In this document: one piece after another, positions 28,257-37,957 of the stretch
Position numbering within the stretch: position 1 is the first letter of the stretch
Layout of the letters: every line of letters begins with the position of its first letter
Origin: Candidatus Cryptobacteroides faecipullorum
Lineage (GTDB): Bacteria; Bacteroidota; Bacteroidia; Bacteroidales; UBA932
Assembly: GCA_017694885.1 (NCBI GenBank)
Contig: JADIMH010000031.1
Location: 1-62,251, forward strand
Length of the DNA: 62,251 nt
Direction of reading: 5' to 3'
Made by a program: the position numbers and the translations under genes
The notes under the pieces: model-generated
Database searches by the model: none
Told to the model about the DNA's origin: nothing
The model's input: only the letters and a program-made list of their open reading frames with translations

Positions 28257-29528
28257 ATGAGAGAACTTCTGAGCGAAATATTCGAATCACTGAAACAAAA
28301 CAGACTCCGCACCGTGCTCACGGGATTTTCCGTAGCGTGGGGAATTTTCATGCTTGTGGTGCTGCTCGGCTCAGGAAACGGACTGAAAAACGGGCTTATG
28401 ACCAATTTCGGGACGCAGATGATAAACAGCGGTTCGATTTACGGAGGTTATACTACGGTCAGCTACGGAGGATTCAACAGGTACAGAGAGGTATATATGA
28501 GGAATGAAGATCTGGATATGATCCTGGAAGAGTTCGGCAGCTATATCAAAGACATCAGCGCTACATCATGGTACAACAGCGTGACAGCACGGTATGAAGA
28601 CATGACTCTTACTGCAGGGGTGGATGGAGTCACTCCTGAATATGCAAGGATGCAAGGTTCGGAAATGCTGTACGGCAGGTATATAAACGACCTTGACATG
28701 AAAATGAGAAGGAAGGCTGCCGTTGTAGACGAAAACATTGTCAGAGTACTGTTCAAAGGAGAGAATCCCGTAGGCAGGGTCCTGATGATGGACTCCATCC
28801 CCTATCTCATAGTCGGAGTCGTCAAAACGGACAAATTCAAGACGTGGCCGTCAATAATCATACCTCTGTCGACAGGACAGCTGATCTATTCCAAGAGCGA
28901 CGAGAAACTTTCTTCAGCCACATTCGTTTTCCAGGATAAAGTAAAAGAGTCCGATATCCCTGTGTTCGAACAGGAACTGCGCACTAAAATGAGCCGTAAG
29001 TACGGATTTTCACCCGATGACATGTCTGTCTTCAGGATATATAACAACATGGAAAACTACAAGTCCGTCATGACCGTATTCCGGGCCCTGACAGTATTCA
29101 TCTGGATGATAGGAATCGGGACACTCATGGCAGGGATCGTAGGCGTGGCCAACATCATGCTTGTAACAGTCCGGGAGAGGACTTTCGAGATAGGCATCAG
29201 GAAAACACTGGGAGCATCTCCGAGATCGGTCATAGTGATGATCCTTACGGAAGCCGTGGTGATAACTTCCCTGTTCGGCTACCTGGGAATGTGTACGGGC
29301 GTCGCTGTCATGGAAGGTGTGAACAGGTATCTGATAACGACTGCCGAAGAAGCCGATCCCGAGGACGTGTTCGCCAATATAACATTCTTCCAGGACCCTA
29401 CACTCGACATATCCATAGTGGCCAGCGCCACGGCCGTTCTGGTGATTGCAGGAGTGATCGCAGGCTATATCCCTTCCAGGCGGGCTGCAAGGGTAAAGAC
29501 AATAGATGCATTGAGGGACAGCCTATGA
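28257..29528 (+). CDS. MacB/FtsX-type ABC permease 1
   Basis: A 423-residue permease: N-terminal membrane helix (RLRTVLTGFSVAWGIFMLVVLLG), a ~230-residue periplasmic MacB-type domain, then three helices at the C-terminus with the FtsX signature ANIMLVTVRERTFEIGIRKTLGASPRSV. It begins 49 bp after the ATPase gene and overlaps the second permease as ATGA. Two different permeases in one operon suggest a heterodimeric transporter. Substrate unknown. Confidence 0.93.
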   Translation: MRELLSEIFESLKQNRLRTVLTGFSVAWGIFMLVVLLGSGNGLKNGLMTNFGTQMINSGSIYGGYTTVSYGGFNRYREVYMRNEDLDMILEEFGSYIKDISATSWYNSVTARYEDMTLTAGVDGVTPEYARMQGSEMLYGRYINDLDMKMRRKAAVVDENIVRVLFKGENPVGRVLMMDSIPYLIVGVVKTDKFKTWPSIIIPLSTGQLIYSKSDEKLSSATFVFQDKVKESDIPVFEQELRTKMSRKYGFSPDDMSVFRIYNNMENYKSVMTVFRALTVFIWMIGIGTLMAGIVGVANIMLVTVRERTFEIGIRKTLGASPRSVIVMILTEAVVITSLFGYLGMCTGVAVMEGVNRYLITTAEEADPEDVFANITFFQDPTLDISIVASATAVLVIAGVIAGYIPSRRAARVKTIDALRDSL

Positions 29529-30799
29529 TACGGGTTTTAGACATAGAATGGTGGAACGAAATATTCCAGAGTCTGGGAAGGAACAGGAGAAGGAGCATTT
29601 TCACGGCTCTCGGAGTCGTATGGGGCACTTTCATGCTGGTACTCCTGCTTGGAGTAGGCATGGGGCTGTCCGATATCGTAACAGGAGAAATGGCCGACAA
29701 TGCTTCGAACACCACCTACATGTTCTCACAGCAGACCTCGGTACCTTACAAGGGGATGAAGTCGGGAAGATGGTGGAATATGGACTACCATGACGTAGAA
29801 CAGATGTCAGGCATACCTGAAGTGGAAACGGCCGGCGCCATGGGCTCCAGCAGATCATTCAAGCTCATATACGGAGTCATTGCCCATGACTCCTACACTG
29901 CGGCCTACGATCTGGGATTCCAGAAAATAGACGGAATACAGGCAGTGGAAGGAAGGCTCCTGAACAGGATCGACATGAAAGAAAGGAGGAAAGTATGTCT
30001 GATACCGAAAGAGCTGGCCCCGAGAATCGACGGCGGGAACTCCATGATAGGAAAGACCGTCAAGATCGGCGACACGAATTTCACCATAGTCGGCACCTAT
30101 GTCAAAACCAGCCAGACCTTTATGTTCAACGATCCTGACAGGACCGTGATAATCCCGTACACCACTGACAATTACCTTTTCAGCAGAGGGAATATGTACG
30201 TAAGCGCGATCGCCGTAACAGGTGACATCGATGCAGACCAGGCATCAATAGAAGAAAGTTGCCGGATGATACTTTCAGAGAACCATCTGATTTCCCCTGA
30301 CGATGACAAGGCATTCTATTCGTTCAATACGAAAGAAATTCTGGACAAGGTAAAAGGCCTGTTTTCCGGAGTCATATTCCTGACATGGTTCGTCGGGGCG
30401 GGGACACTTCTGGCGGGCATAATCGGAATCAGCAACATAATGCTGATCATCGTGAGGGAACGCAGACAGGAAATAGGCGTAAGACGGGCTTTGGGAGCCA
30501 GACCGGATGAAATCATCGGACAGGTACTTGCCGAAAGTTCCGTACTGTCACTTATTGCCGGAATCATAGGAATGACTGCAGCCATACTCATACAGGGGCT
30601 GCTTGACAAGACACTGCTTCCGGTCATACTTCAGGATACTTATATGAGCGAGACGGTGCATGCCTATACGCTGCAACTGCCGTTCGGGACTGCCCTGCTG
30701 GCATTCGGGCTGATCCTGGCAGGAAGCCTCGCAGCAGGCATATTACCCGCTTACAAGGCTATAGATATCAACGCAGTGGATGCCCTGCGGGAAGAATAA
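29525..30799 (+). CDS. MacB/FtsX-type ABC permease 2
   Basis: A 424-residue paralogue of the preceding permease with the same plan: N-terminal helix (RRRSIFTALGVVWGTFMLVLLLGVG), periplasmic domain, and C-terminal FtsX block SNIMLIIVRERRQEIGVRRALGARPDEI. I set the start at the ATG 29525-29527, which overlaps the previous stop; a longer in-frame reading back to 29291 runs inside the first permease and is not real. Pairs with permease 1 to form the membrane part of the pump. Confidence 0.93.
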   Translation: MIRVLDIEWWNEIFQSLGRNRRRSIFTALGVVWGTFMLVLLLGVGMGLSDIVTGEMADNASNTTYMFSQQTSVPYKGMKSGRWWNMDYHDVEQMSGIPEVETAGAMGSSRSFKLIYGVIAHDSYTAAYDLGFQKIDGIQAVEGRLLNRIDMKERRKVCLIPKELAPRIDGGNSMIGKTVKIGDTNFTIVGTYVKTSQTFMFNDPDRTVIIPYTTDNYLFSRGNMYVSAIAVTGDIDADQASIEESCRMILSENHLISPDDDKAFYSFNTKEILDKVKGLFSGVIFLTWFVGAGTLLAGIIGISNIMLIIVRERRQEIGVRRALGARPDEIIGQVLAESSVLSLIAGIIGMTAAILIQGLLDKTLLPVILQDTYMSETVHAYTLQLPFGTALLAFGLILAGSLAAGILPAYKAIDINAVDALREE

Positions 30800-30870
30800 T
30801 ACTGTCCCCGGCAAAGCCATCAGGCCAAAACTGCGGGACAGCCGAACAGTAATAAACAAATTGGAATGAT

Positions 30871-31971
30871 ATGAAAAGGTTTTTCAGAGTTTTCTGGATT
30901 TCATTGCTTGTCCTGCTTTTCCTCGGGACAATGGTGTTCCTGTGGATGAAAAGCAGACCGCAGGTACAGACTTACGAACTGCTGTCCCCGCAGACAAGGA
31001 CTATTGAGAACTCCATCATCGCCACCGGCAAGGTGGAACCGAGCAACGAGGTGCAGATAAAGCCGCAGATTTCAGGAATCATAGATGCAATCCACTATGA
31101 CCCTGGCGATGACATAAAGGTAGGCGACGTGATAGCCACCATCAAGGTCGTTCCTGAAATGAGTTCCCTCAACAGCGCGGAAGGCAGGCTGCGGGTAGCC
31201 GAAATCAATTATGACAAAGCCCTGAAAGAGCATCAGAGGAACATGGAGCTTTTCGACAAGGGAATACTCTCCCAGGAAGAATTCGAGACTTCCCAGGCCG
31301 CTCTGGACAACGCCAAGGAGGAAACGGACAATGCAAAAGACGCTCTGAAGATAATAACCGACGGCGTATCCGAGAAATACAGCCACCTTAGCAATACCCT
31401 CATCCGGTCTACCATCACGGGAAAGATCCTCGACATACCGGTAGAAGTGGGGAATTCGGTCATCCAGGCCAACACCTTCAACGACGGGACAACCATAGCT
31501 ACGGTAGCCGATCTGGGGAACATGCTGTTCAGGGGCGACATCGACGAATCCGATGTCGGCAAAATCACTGACGGAATGCCTGTCAAGGTGAAAATAGGTG
31601 CACTTCAGGGTATGGATTTCGATGCCTCTCTCACCTATATTTCCCCAAAATCCGAAGAAGTCAACAATGTGGTGATGTTCGAGATCGAAGCTGAGCTGGA
31701 AATACCGGATTCCGTTTTCGTAAGGGCGGGATACAGTGCCAATGCGGAAATCATCACCGACAGGAAAGAAAACGTAATGTCAATAGAAGAAAGCTGCATA
31801 CGGTTTTCCGGAGATACCTCCTTCGTGGAGATCTTCAAGGGAATGGATAAAAAGGAACAGATTTTCGAAAGGAAAGACATAAAGATCGGGATGTCCGACG
31901 GAGTATATATCGAGATACTTGAGGGACTGGGGCCGGAGGACAGGGTGAAAGGCAATCTGCAGGTGAAATAA
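30871..31971 (+). CDS. Periplasmic adaptor of ABC efflux pump (MacA/HlyD-like)
   Basis: A 366-residue membrane-fusion protein with an N-terminal anchor (VFWISLLVLLFLGTMVFLW), a lipoyl/barrel-sandwich half (KVEPSNEVQIKPQISGIID and later LIRSTITGKILDIPVEVG), a coiled-coil hairpin between (~95-165) and beta-barrel and membrane-proximal domains. It connects the MacB-like permeases to the TolC-like channel encoded next. 71 bp separates it from permease 2. Confidence 0.92.
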   Translation: MKRFFRVFWISLLVLLFLGTMVFLWMKSRPQVQTYELLSPQTRTIENSIIATGKVEPSNEVQIKPQISGIIDAIHYDPGDDIKVGDVIATIKVVPEMSSLNSAEGRLRVAEINYDKALKEHQRNMELFDKGILSQEEFETSQAALDNAKEETDNAKDALKIITDGVSEKYSHLSNTLIRSTITGKILDIPVEVGNSVIQANTFNDGTTIATVADLGNMLFRGDIDESDVGKITDGMPVKVKIGALQGMDFDASLTYISPKSEEVNNVVMFEIEAELEIPDSVFVRAGYSANAEIITDRKENVMSIEESCIRFSGDTSFVEIFKGMDKKEQIFERKDIKIGMSDGVYIEILEGLGPEDRVKGNLQVK

Positions 31972-32005
31972 CGGAAGACAATATCAAAAATTTAAAATAC
32001 CGACG

Positions 32006-33358
32006 ATGAAACCGTATGGAATACATATCTGCATTCTGGTCTGGCTGTGCTGTACCGCCCAGCTCTTCGGGCAGCAGCCTGCGGCATCAGTACCGGAAGA
32101 TGCCGCAGTTGAAGAATGGACTCTGGAAAAATGCATAGGCTATGCCCTGGAACACAACACCGACATAGCCACCGGCCGGCTGGAAGTGGAAAGCGGGAAA
32201 ATCGCGCTGAATTCAGCCAGGATGTCAAGACTTCCTGACCTGTCGGCATCGCTCGGAGGCAACGTATATTTCGGACGAAGCCCTTCCCGAGATGCCTCAT
32301 ACATAGACAATTCACAGATTTCCGGGTCGTTCGGGCTGTCAGCCAGCCTGCCGGTTTACCAGGGTCTGAGAATCAAGCATGAAATCGACAAGGCGAAAAT
32401 AGACTTTGAAGCTGCTACGCAGAACCTCGAACTTGCACGAAAGAACATTTCGCTGAACATAGCATCGCTCTTCCTGCAGGTAATGTATGACAAGGAACTG
32501 GTATCCATAGCAAGAAGCCAGCTGGAAATGAGCACAAGCCAGCTGGAACTCTCCAGAGGGCAGTTCGAAAGCGGAAGAATCTCCCGCAGCGAAGTGGTAA
32601 GGAGCGAATCGCTGGTGGCCGCAGACAAGGCATCCCTGGTCCAGAACGAGAATTCCTATACACTGGCACTGCTGGACCTGCGCCAGGCTATGAACATGCC
32701 CGACAGCATTGCTATGGCTCCCGTCATGGACATATATGATGTCCCGCGCATCGAAGAAATCCCGGCATTGTCCCAGATTTACGAACAGTCGGTCAGGCTG
32801 CACCCTTCAATCAAATATGCAGAAGCATCACTGCAAAGCAGCAGATTCGCACTGAAATCCGCAAAGAGCGCATACCAGCCTACAGTCTATTTCTCTGCGG
32901 GTTACGGGAACAGCGTCTACAGCAACCTTACCGACAAGAGCATGAATACAAGTTTCTGGAACCAGCTGCAGGGCAACGGCAACGAATACATAGGGCTATC
33001 CATATCCATTCCTATCTTTTCAAGGAATTCCGTCAGGAACAATGTCAGGATATCGAAACTCTCGGTAACACGTCAGGAACTGATGCTCGGCGAAGCGCAG
33101 AAATCGCTCAAGAAAGAGATAGAACAGGCCTATTACGGGGCCATAGCCGCCTACAGTACGCTGAATTCATCACAGAAAGCCCTTGAAGCCGCTCTGCTGA
33201 ACTTTGAGAACGAAAAGGCAAGTCTGGATTCCGGGAGGTCCGACATGTACGACTATGCCAACGCCAAAGCTGAAGTAGAAAAAGCACAGGCAACGCTCGC
33301 CCACAGCAAATACGACTTCATACTGAGGGTGAAAATACTGAATTTCTATATGCTATAA
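32006..33358 (+). CDS. TolC-family outer-membrane factor
   Basis: A 450-residue outer-membrane efflux protein. Signal peptide GIHICILVWLCCTAQLFGQ, then WTLEKCIGYALEHNTDI, the usual start of the first OEP repeat, with long helices and the second repeat beginning near ALSQIYEQSVRLHPSIKYAEASLQS. Forms the trimeric outer-membrane tunnel for the preceding ABC pump. Starts 34 bp after the adaptor gene. Confidence 0.93.
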   Translation: MKPYGIHICILVWLCCTAQLFGQQPAASVPEDAAVEEWTLEKCIGYALEHNTDIATGRLEVESGKIALNSARMSRLPDLSASLGGNVYFGRSPSRDASYIDNSQISGSFGLSASLPVYQGLRIKHEIDKAKIDFEAATQNLELARKNISLNIASLFLQVMYDKELVSIARSQLEMSTSQLELSRGQFESGRISRSEVVRSESLVAADKASLVQNENSYTLALLDLRQAMNMPDSIAMAPVMDIYDVPRIEEIPALSQIYEQSVRLHPSIKYAEASLQSSRFALKSAKSAYQPTVYFSAGYGNSVYSNLTDKSMNTSFWNQLQGNGNEYIGLSISIPIFSRNSVRNNVRISKLSVTRQELMLGEAQKSLKKEIEQAYYGAIAAYSTLNSSQKALEAALLNFENEKASLDSGRSDMYDYANAKAEVEKAQATLAHSKYDFILRVKILNFYML

Positions 33359-33416
33359 GCTCAAAAAAAGCAGACATGGACTTTAAATGAAGCAGAATGA
33401 CAAAAATCATTGCAGT

Positions 33417-34346
33417 ATGAAAAATTCAAACAGAACAATACTTGCCTGCATGACCGCAATATGTATGGTTTCAGCATTGCATGAGGCCTGCGCCCAGAAC
33501 CTTACGGTAGCGACATACAACATAAGAAATGAAAATGCAGGCGATGCGAAGGCAGGAAACGGATGGGAAGCAAGATACCCGTGGGTATGTTCTCTTATAG
33601 AATTCGAGGGCATAGATATTTTCGGGGCACAGGAGGTACTCGATGACCAGCTGAATGACATGCTCGAAGCATTGCCGGAATACGGTTATGCGGGAGCCGG
33701 GCGCGATGACGGGAAGAAGAAAGGGGAATATGCCCCGATATTCTATCTCAAAGACAGGTTCAAGGTTCTGGACAGCGGATGGTTCTGGCTGTCGGAGACA
33801 CCTGATGTTCCATCCAGAGGGTGGGACGCCGCCCTTCCGAGAATCTGTACCTGGGGACATTTCAAGGACAAGGAGACAGGCAGGAAACTTTGGTTCTTCA
33901 ACCTGCATATGGATCACATAGGCGTACGGGCGCGGGCTGAAGGAGCCGCACTTGTTATCGAAAGGATAAAGGAATGGTGCGGTAAAAATGAAACCGTTTT
34001 TCTGACAGGCGATTTCAATGTGGACCAGAAAAACGAAATCTACGCGACATTCACCGGTTCCGGAGTACTGGAAGATTCATTCATCACTGCAGAAAAGAAA
34101 TACGCTCCGACCGGTACCGTAAACGGATTTGATCCTGATGCCATGACAGACAGCAGGATAGACCACATATTCGTTTCTCCGGGAATAAATGTCCGGAACT
34201 ACGGGGTGCTTACCGAGACATACCGCAGCGAAACGGGAGGGGATTCTTACAAGTCAGGCAATTTTCCCGAGGAAATCAACCTGCATAAATACCGGGCAAG
34301 AACCCCGTCGGACCATTTCCCCGTGATAATCAAAGTACAACTGTAA
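33417..34346 (+). CDS. Secreted endonuclease/exonuclease/phosphatase-family protein
   Basis: A ~309-residue EEP-fold phosphodiesterase. I start at the ATG 33417 because it gives a good signal peptide (MKNSNRTILACMTAICMVSA); a start at 33387 adds ten polar residues. Catalytic motifs: N in ATYNIRNEN, E in FGAQEVL, FNLHMDH, LTGDFNVD, SRIDHIFVS and SDHFPVI. Many Bacteroidota carry such periplasmic enzymes acting on nucleic acids, phospho-sugars or lipids. It is 58 bp after the efflux operon and may be co-transcribed. Confidence 0.92.
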   Translation: MKNSNRTILACMTAICMVSALHEACAQNLTVATYNIRNENAGDAKAGNGWEARYPWVCSLIEFEGIDIFGAQEVLDDQLNDMLEALPEYGYAGAGRDDGKKKGEYAPIFYLKDRFKVLDSGWFWLSETPDVPSRGWDAALPRICTWGHFKDKETGRKLWFFNLHMDHIGVRARAEGAALVIERIKEWCGKNETVFLTGDFNVDQKNEIYATFTGSGVLEDSFITAEKKYAPTGTVNGFDPDAMTDSRIDHIFVSPGINVRNYGVLTETYRSETGGDSYKSGNFPEEINLHKYRARTPSDHFPVIIKVQL

Positions 34347-34365
34347 ACCAGGTCCTGACACCCGA

Positions 34366-35364
34366 CTACGGACGTACCCAGTGGATACGGATTCCCTTGC
34401 GTTCCATGCCGCGGAACCACGTCATCTGCCTCTTGGCGAACTGATGTATGGCGATAGCCAGGCGCTCCTTCATTTCCTCGTAGCCGAGCTGGCCTGTAAG
34501 ATATAGAGTAACGAATTTATACTCAAGTCCGTAATAAATAAGGTCCTCTGCCGGAATGCCACTGTCCAGGAGCCTCCTGACTTCATCCGCCATTCCTTCC
34601 TGAAGACGGGCGTCAAGACGGCGGTCTATCCTTGCATTGCGCTCGTCACGGCTGACGAGCGTACCTATATAATAAGTATTCTTCGGCAGAAAATGCGTCC
34701 TTTCTACAGGGTGCTGCGATTCATAGATGGCTATCTCAAGCGCCCTGACAAGACGCTTGCGGGTATCGTAATCCGTTGAATTGTGCAATGGTTTAAGTGC
34801 CGCAAGACGGTCTATTAGTGTCCGGGTGTCCTCTTTTTCCAGCTCAGCACGCAGGGCAGGGTCGGCCGGGACATCCGGAAGGGAATAGCCGCAAGTGGCA
34901 GCTTCAATGTAAAGACCTGAACCTCCGCACAGTATAGGCACGCAGCCACGGGAAACGACATCCTTGTAGGCCTTTTCAAAATCCCGCTGATACTCATAGA
35001 TATTATACTTCGTCCCCGCATCGGCTATGTCCATCAGATGATAAGGCACGCCGTCATATTCCGAAAGGTCCTTCCCGGTGCCGATATCCATGCCGCGATA
35101 CACCTGACGGGAATCGGCTGAAAGTATCTCTGCATGGCGTCTGCCTGCCGAATCTGCAGGGCAGACCCCGGATGAAGCCAGCAGCCGGTCGAACTCCTTT
35201 GCAAGGCGGACCGCATATTTCGTCTTGCCGGAAGCTGTAGGACCCAATACGCAGACAAGACCGATGCTGCCGTCCAGATAAGACTGCAGCACCTTTTCAA
35301 TGTCGATTGTTTCCGGTTCCGGCAGTTCCGCCATCGGCGGAACCCCTTTCCTGCTATTCTCCAT
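34366..35364 (-). CDS. miaA: tRNA dimethylallyltransferase
   Basis: A 332-residue MiaA, which prenylates A37 of tRNAs reading UNN codons. Walker A GPTASGKTKYAV, the D-S-R-Q-V-Y-R-G-M-D-I-G-T-G-K motif, LCGGSGLYIEA and R-K-R-L-V-R-A-L-E are all conserved. An N-terminal extension of ~35 residues precedes the P-loop. Its start overlaps the adenosylhomocysteinase gene by 11 bp. It converges with the EEP gene, ending 19 bp from it. Confidence 0.96.
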   Translation of the reverse strand: MENSRKGVPPMAELPEPETIDIEKVLQSYLDGSIGLVCVLGPTASGKTKYAVRLAKEFDRLLASSGVCPADSAGRRHAEILSADSRQVYRGMDIGTGKDLSEYDGVPYHLMDIADAGTKYNIYEYQRDFEKAYKDVVSRGCVPILCGGSGLYIEAATCGYSLPDVPADPALRAELEKEDTRTLIDRLAALKPLHNSTDYDTRKRLVRALEIAIYESQHPVERTHFLPKNTYYIGTLVSRDERNARIDRRLDARLQEGMADEVRRLLDSGIPAEDLIYYGLEYKFVTLYLTGQLGYEEMKERLAIAIHQFAKRQMTWFRGMERKGIRIHWVRP

Positions 35365-36616
35365 AAAGGTATTTCCTTTGCGCAGGGGTAAGAGTATCTA
35401 TCTCGCAGCCCCATGATGCGAGGATACGGCGCGCAACCTCCTGATCTATACTGCGGGGCACGTTGTTGAGCATATGCCAGATCTTGCGCTCTATCTTATG
35501 TCCGTTGCAGACGAGATATCGCGCGCTCAGCGCCTGGATAGCGAATGACATGTCCATGATTTCCGCCGGATGGCCGTCACCTGCAGCCAGATTTACCAGG
35601 CGGCCTTCAGCCAGGATATAGATACGTCTCCCGTTCTCCAGCAGATAACCTGTAATGTTCTTTCTGGCCGGGCTGATCTCCTTAGCCATTTCAGAAAGAC
35701 CTTTTACGTCCACTTCGACATCGAAATGCCCGGCATTGCAGCAGATGGCGCCGTCCTTCATAAGGGAGAAATGCCCGGCGGTTATCACCTGTTCGCATCC
35801 TGTCACCGTTACGAATATGTCTCCTATAGGTGCTGCCTGCTCCATTTTCATGACGGTGAAGCCGTCCATAACGGCCTCCATGGCCTTAACGGGATCCACT
35901 TCCGTAACTATGACCTTGGCGCCCAAACCTTTGGCCCTCATGGAAACTCCTTTTCCGCACCATCCGTATCCTGCCACCACCACATTCTTCCCCGCTACGA
36001 TAAGATTCGTTGTCCTGTTGATACCGTCCCAGACCGACTGTCCGGTACCATAACGGTTATCGAAGAGATGCTTGCAGTCGGCATTGTTCACAAGCATCAT
36101 AGGGAACTGGAGTTCACCGGCCCTGTCCATGGCCTGAAGCCGCAGTATGCCGGTCGTAGTCTCTTCGCAACCGCCGATCACATCAGGGATAAGATGTGCG
36201 AATTCTGTATGCATCAGATGAACCAGATCCCCTCCGTCATCGATTATTATATTCGGTCCCGCTTCCAGGACCTTGCGTATATGTTCCTGATATTCTTCTG
36301 CTGTAGCGCCATACCAGGCGAATACGTTCAGGCCTTTGCGGGCCAGGGCGGCAGCCACGTCATCCTGTGTGGACAGCGGATTGCTTCCCGTGACATACAT
36401 GTCGGCCCCTCCGGCCGCAAGGGTTTCGCAAAGATATGCTGTCTTGGCCTCCAGATGTACGGAAAGCGCTATTTTAAGTCCTTTGAACGGTTTTTCTTCA
36501 GAGAATTCTTTTTCCAGTCCTCCCAGAAGCGGCATATGGTGCCGCACCCAGTCGATTTTGAGCTGACCCTCCGGCCAGAGGTTGATGTCTCGGATTTCGC
36601 TTGGCATGATTTCCAT
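35354..36616 (-). CDS. ahcY: Adenosylhomocysteinase
   Basis: A 420-residue S-adenosylhomocysteine hydrolase, which splits SAH into adenosine and homocysteine and so sustains methylation. Seen: VHLEAKTAYLCETLAAGGA, IDDGGDLVHLMH, EETTTGILRL, NNADCKHLFDNRYGTGQS, the NAD site GYGWCGKGVSMRAKGLGAKVIVTEVDP and the C-terminal KYLYGE variant of the family K-x-x-Y-R-Y. Divergent from smpB. The ATG at 36614-36616 and an alternative three codons later (MPSEI) are both possible. Confidence 0.96.
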   Translation of the reverse strand: MEIMPSEIRDINLWPEGQLKIDWVRHHMPLLGGLEKEFSEEKPFKGLKIALSVHLEAKTAYLCETLAAGGADMYVTGSNPLSTQDDVAAALARKGLNVFAWYGATAEEYQEHIRKVLEAGPNIIIDDGGDLVHLMHTEFAHLIPDVIGGCEETTTGILRLQAMDRAGELQFPMMLVNNADCKHLFDNRYGTGQSVWDGINRTTNLIVAGKNVVVAGYGWCGKGVSMRAKGLGAKVIVTEVDPVKAMEAVMDGFTVMKMEQAAPIGDIFVTVTGCEQVITAGHFSLMKDGAICCNAGHFDVEVDVKGLSEMAKEISPARKNITGYLLENGRRIYILAEGRLVNLAAGDGHPAEIMDMSFAIQALSARYLVCNGHKIERKIWHMLNNVPRSIDQEVARRILASWGCEIDTLTPAQRKYLYGE

Positions 36617-36665
36617 GAATTATGTGGTTATCTGTAAAGGACAAATGTAATGAGATTTGGCGCTC

Positions 36666-36700
36666 TTTGCAATTATATGAAGAAAATATCCCTATCTTTG
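36666..36700 (+). promoter_or_regulatory. Promoter of smpB
   Basis: TATCTTTG at 36693-36700 matches the Bacteroidota -7 element exactly, with TTTG at 36666-36669 as a -33 candidate (gap 23 bp, slightly long). The smpB ATG is 36 bp downstream. Confidence 0.6.
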
Positions 36701-36735
36701 CAGTCCCGATTTCTGAAACTTCAGGGAGAAAAGCC

Positions 36736-37185
36736 ATGCCGAAAGCAAAAAGCAAAGTAGAAATCAAGAACCGCAGGGCCTCATTTGACTATGAGTTCCT
36801 GGAAACCTATACTGCCGGAATCGTGCTGAGCGGTTCCGAAATCAAATCCATCAGGGCAGGCAAGGCTTCACTGGTGGACGCTTTCTGCTATTTCAACAAC
36901 GGGGAACTGTACGTCAAGAACATGCATGTGGCCGAATACTTCTGGGGAAGCTGGGGAAAGCAGGACCCTCGCCGTGACCGCAAGCTGCTGCTCACCCGCA
37001 AGGAACTTTCCAAACTACAGAGATCGGTCAAGGAAAAGGGACTTACCATCGTTGCAGTCAAGCTTTTCATCGCCGACAACGGATATGCGAAGCTCCTCAT
37101 TGCGCTTGCGCGTGGAAAGAAACAGTTCGACAAGCGGCAGTCCATCAAGGAAAAGGATCTGAAAAGGGAAATGGAACGCATGTAA
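36736..37185 (+). CDS. smpB: SsrA-binding protein
   Basis: A 149-residue SmpB, partner of tmRNA in ribosome rescue. Motifs: [57 protein letters not shown] and the basic tail [20 protein letters not shown] use ATG 36736 (MPKAKSK), which agrees with the family length; an upstream frame would include the promoter. Convergent with trmB, with one base between the stop codons. Confidence 0.96.
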   Translation: MPKAKSKVEIKNRRASFDYEFLETYTAGIVLSGSEIKSIRAGKASLVDAFCYFNNGELYVKNMHVAEYFWGSWGKQDPRRDRKLLLTRKELSKLQRSVKEKGLTIVAVKLFIADNGYAKLLIALARGKKQFDKRQSIKEKDLKREMERM

Positions 37186-37186
37186 A

Positions 37187-37948
37187 TCAGCGTTCCCAGC
37201 GGTCTTCATCGAAATCCGGAGCCTCGTAAGGCCCGTTATGATCAATCACGAATGACATATAGGTAATGGGAATGCCCCTCGAAAGGTACTGCGACTCATA
37301 GAAAGTCTGGACCTGGAAAAGGGCTTCGACGGCATCGCGTCCGCAGACAGATTCCAGCGGAGTCCCGTAAAGACTCTTCTTGTCCGCTCCATAGATATCA
37401 GTAGCCGAAGCCATGATTTTCAAGCCGTTCTTTCCGGCTACAGCCATTGTATATTCATGCAGGAGCCTGCTGTCGGTCTTCAGGTGCACTATGCCTCCCT
37501 TCTTCAGAAAACTCCTGTATCTTTCAAGAAACAAAGGGGACGTCAGCCTTTTCTTCGGTTTCTTGAGCTGCGGATCGGCAAACGTTATCCATATTTCAGA
37601 AACTTCATCCGGAGCGAAAAGCGAACCGATGAACTCTATGCGTGTTCGGAGGAAAGCCACATTGGACAGACTGTGTTCAGTAGCATACTTTGCCCCTTTC
37701 CAGAGTCTGGCCCCTTTAATGTCCACTCCGATATAGTTGAATGCAGGATTGCGCAGTGCAAGGTCTATGGTATATTCCCCTTTGCCGCAACCGAGTTCGA
37801 CCACTATCGGACGGGTATTCCGGAATATATTTTCCCCCCAATGCCCCTTGAGCGGATGGTCCGCTCCGAGGACTTCCGCCGTTGCCGGCTGAACCAGACA
37901 GGAAAATGTCTCGTTCTCCTTGAATTTTCTGAGTTTGTCTTTTCCCAT
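37187..37948 (-). CDS. trmB: tRNA (guanine-N7-)-methyltransferase
   Basis: A 253-residue TrmB. SAM-binding motif VVELGCGKGEYTIDLALRNP, then NYIGVDIKGARLWKGAKYA, ITFADPQLKKPKKRLTSPLFLERY and HLKTDSRLLHEYT are conserved. Forms m7G46 in tRNA. The position usually read F-P-D-P-W is F-A-D-P-Q-L-K-K here, as in other Bacteroidota. It precedes smpB in convergent orientation. Confidence 0.95.
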   Translation of the reverse strand: MGKDKLRKFKENETFSCLVQPATAEVLGADHPLKGHWGENIFRNTRPIVVELGCGKGEYTIDLALRNPAFNYIGVDIKGARLWKGAKYATEHSLSNVAFLRTRIEFIGSLFAPDEVSEIWITFADPQLKKPKKRLTSPLFLERYRSFLKKGGIVHLKTDSRLLHEYTMAVAGKNGLKIMASATDIYGADKKSLYGTPLESVCGRDAVEALFQVQTFYESQYLSRGIPITYMSFVIDHNGPYEAPDFDEDRWER

Positions 37949-37957
37949 AAATTTCTT

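Noticed and set aside
29291..29524. N-terminal extension of permease 2
   Set aside because: This stretch is inside permease 1 in another frame; the ATG at 29525 gives the normal family N-terminus.
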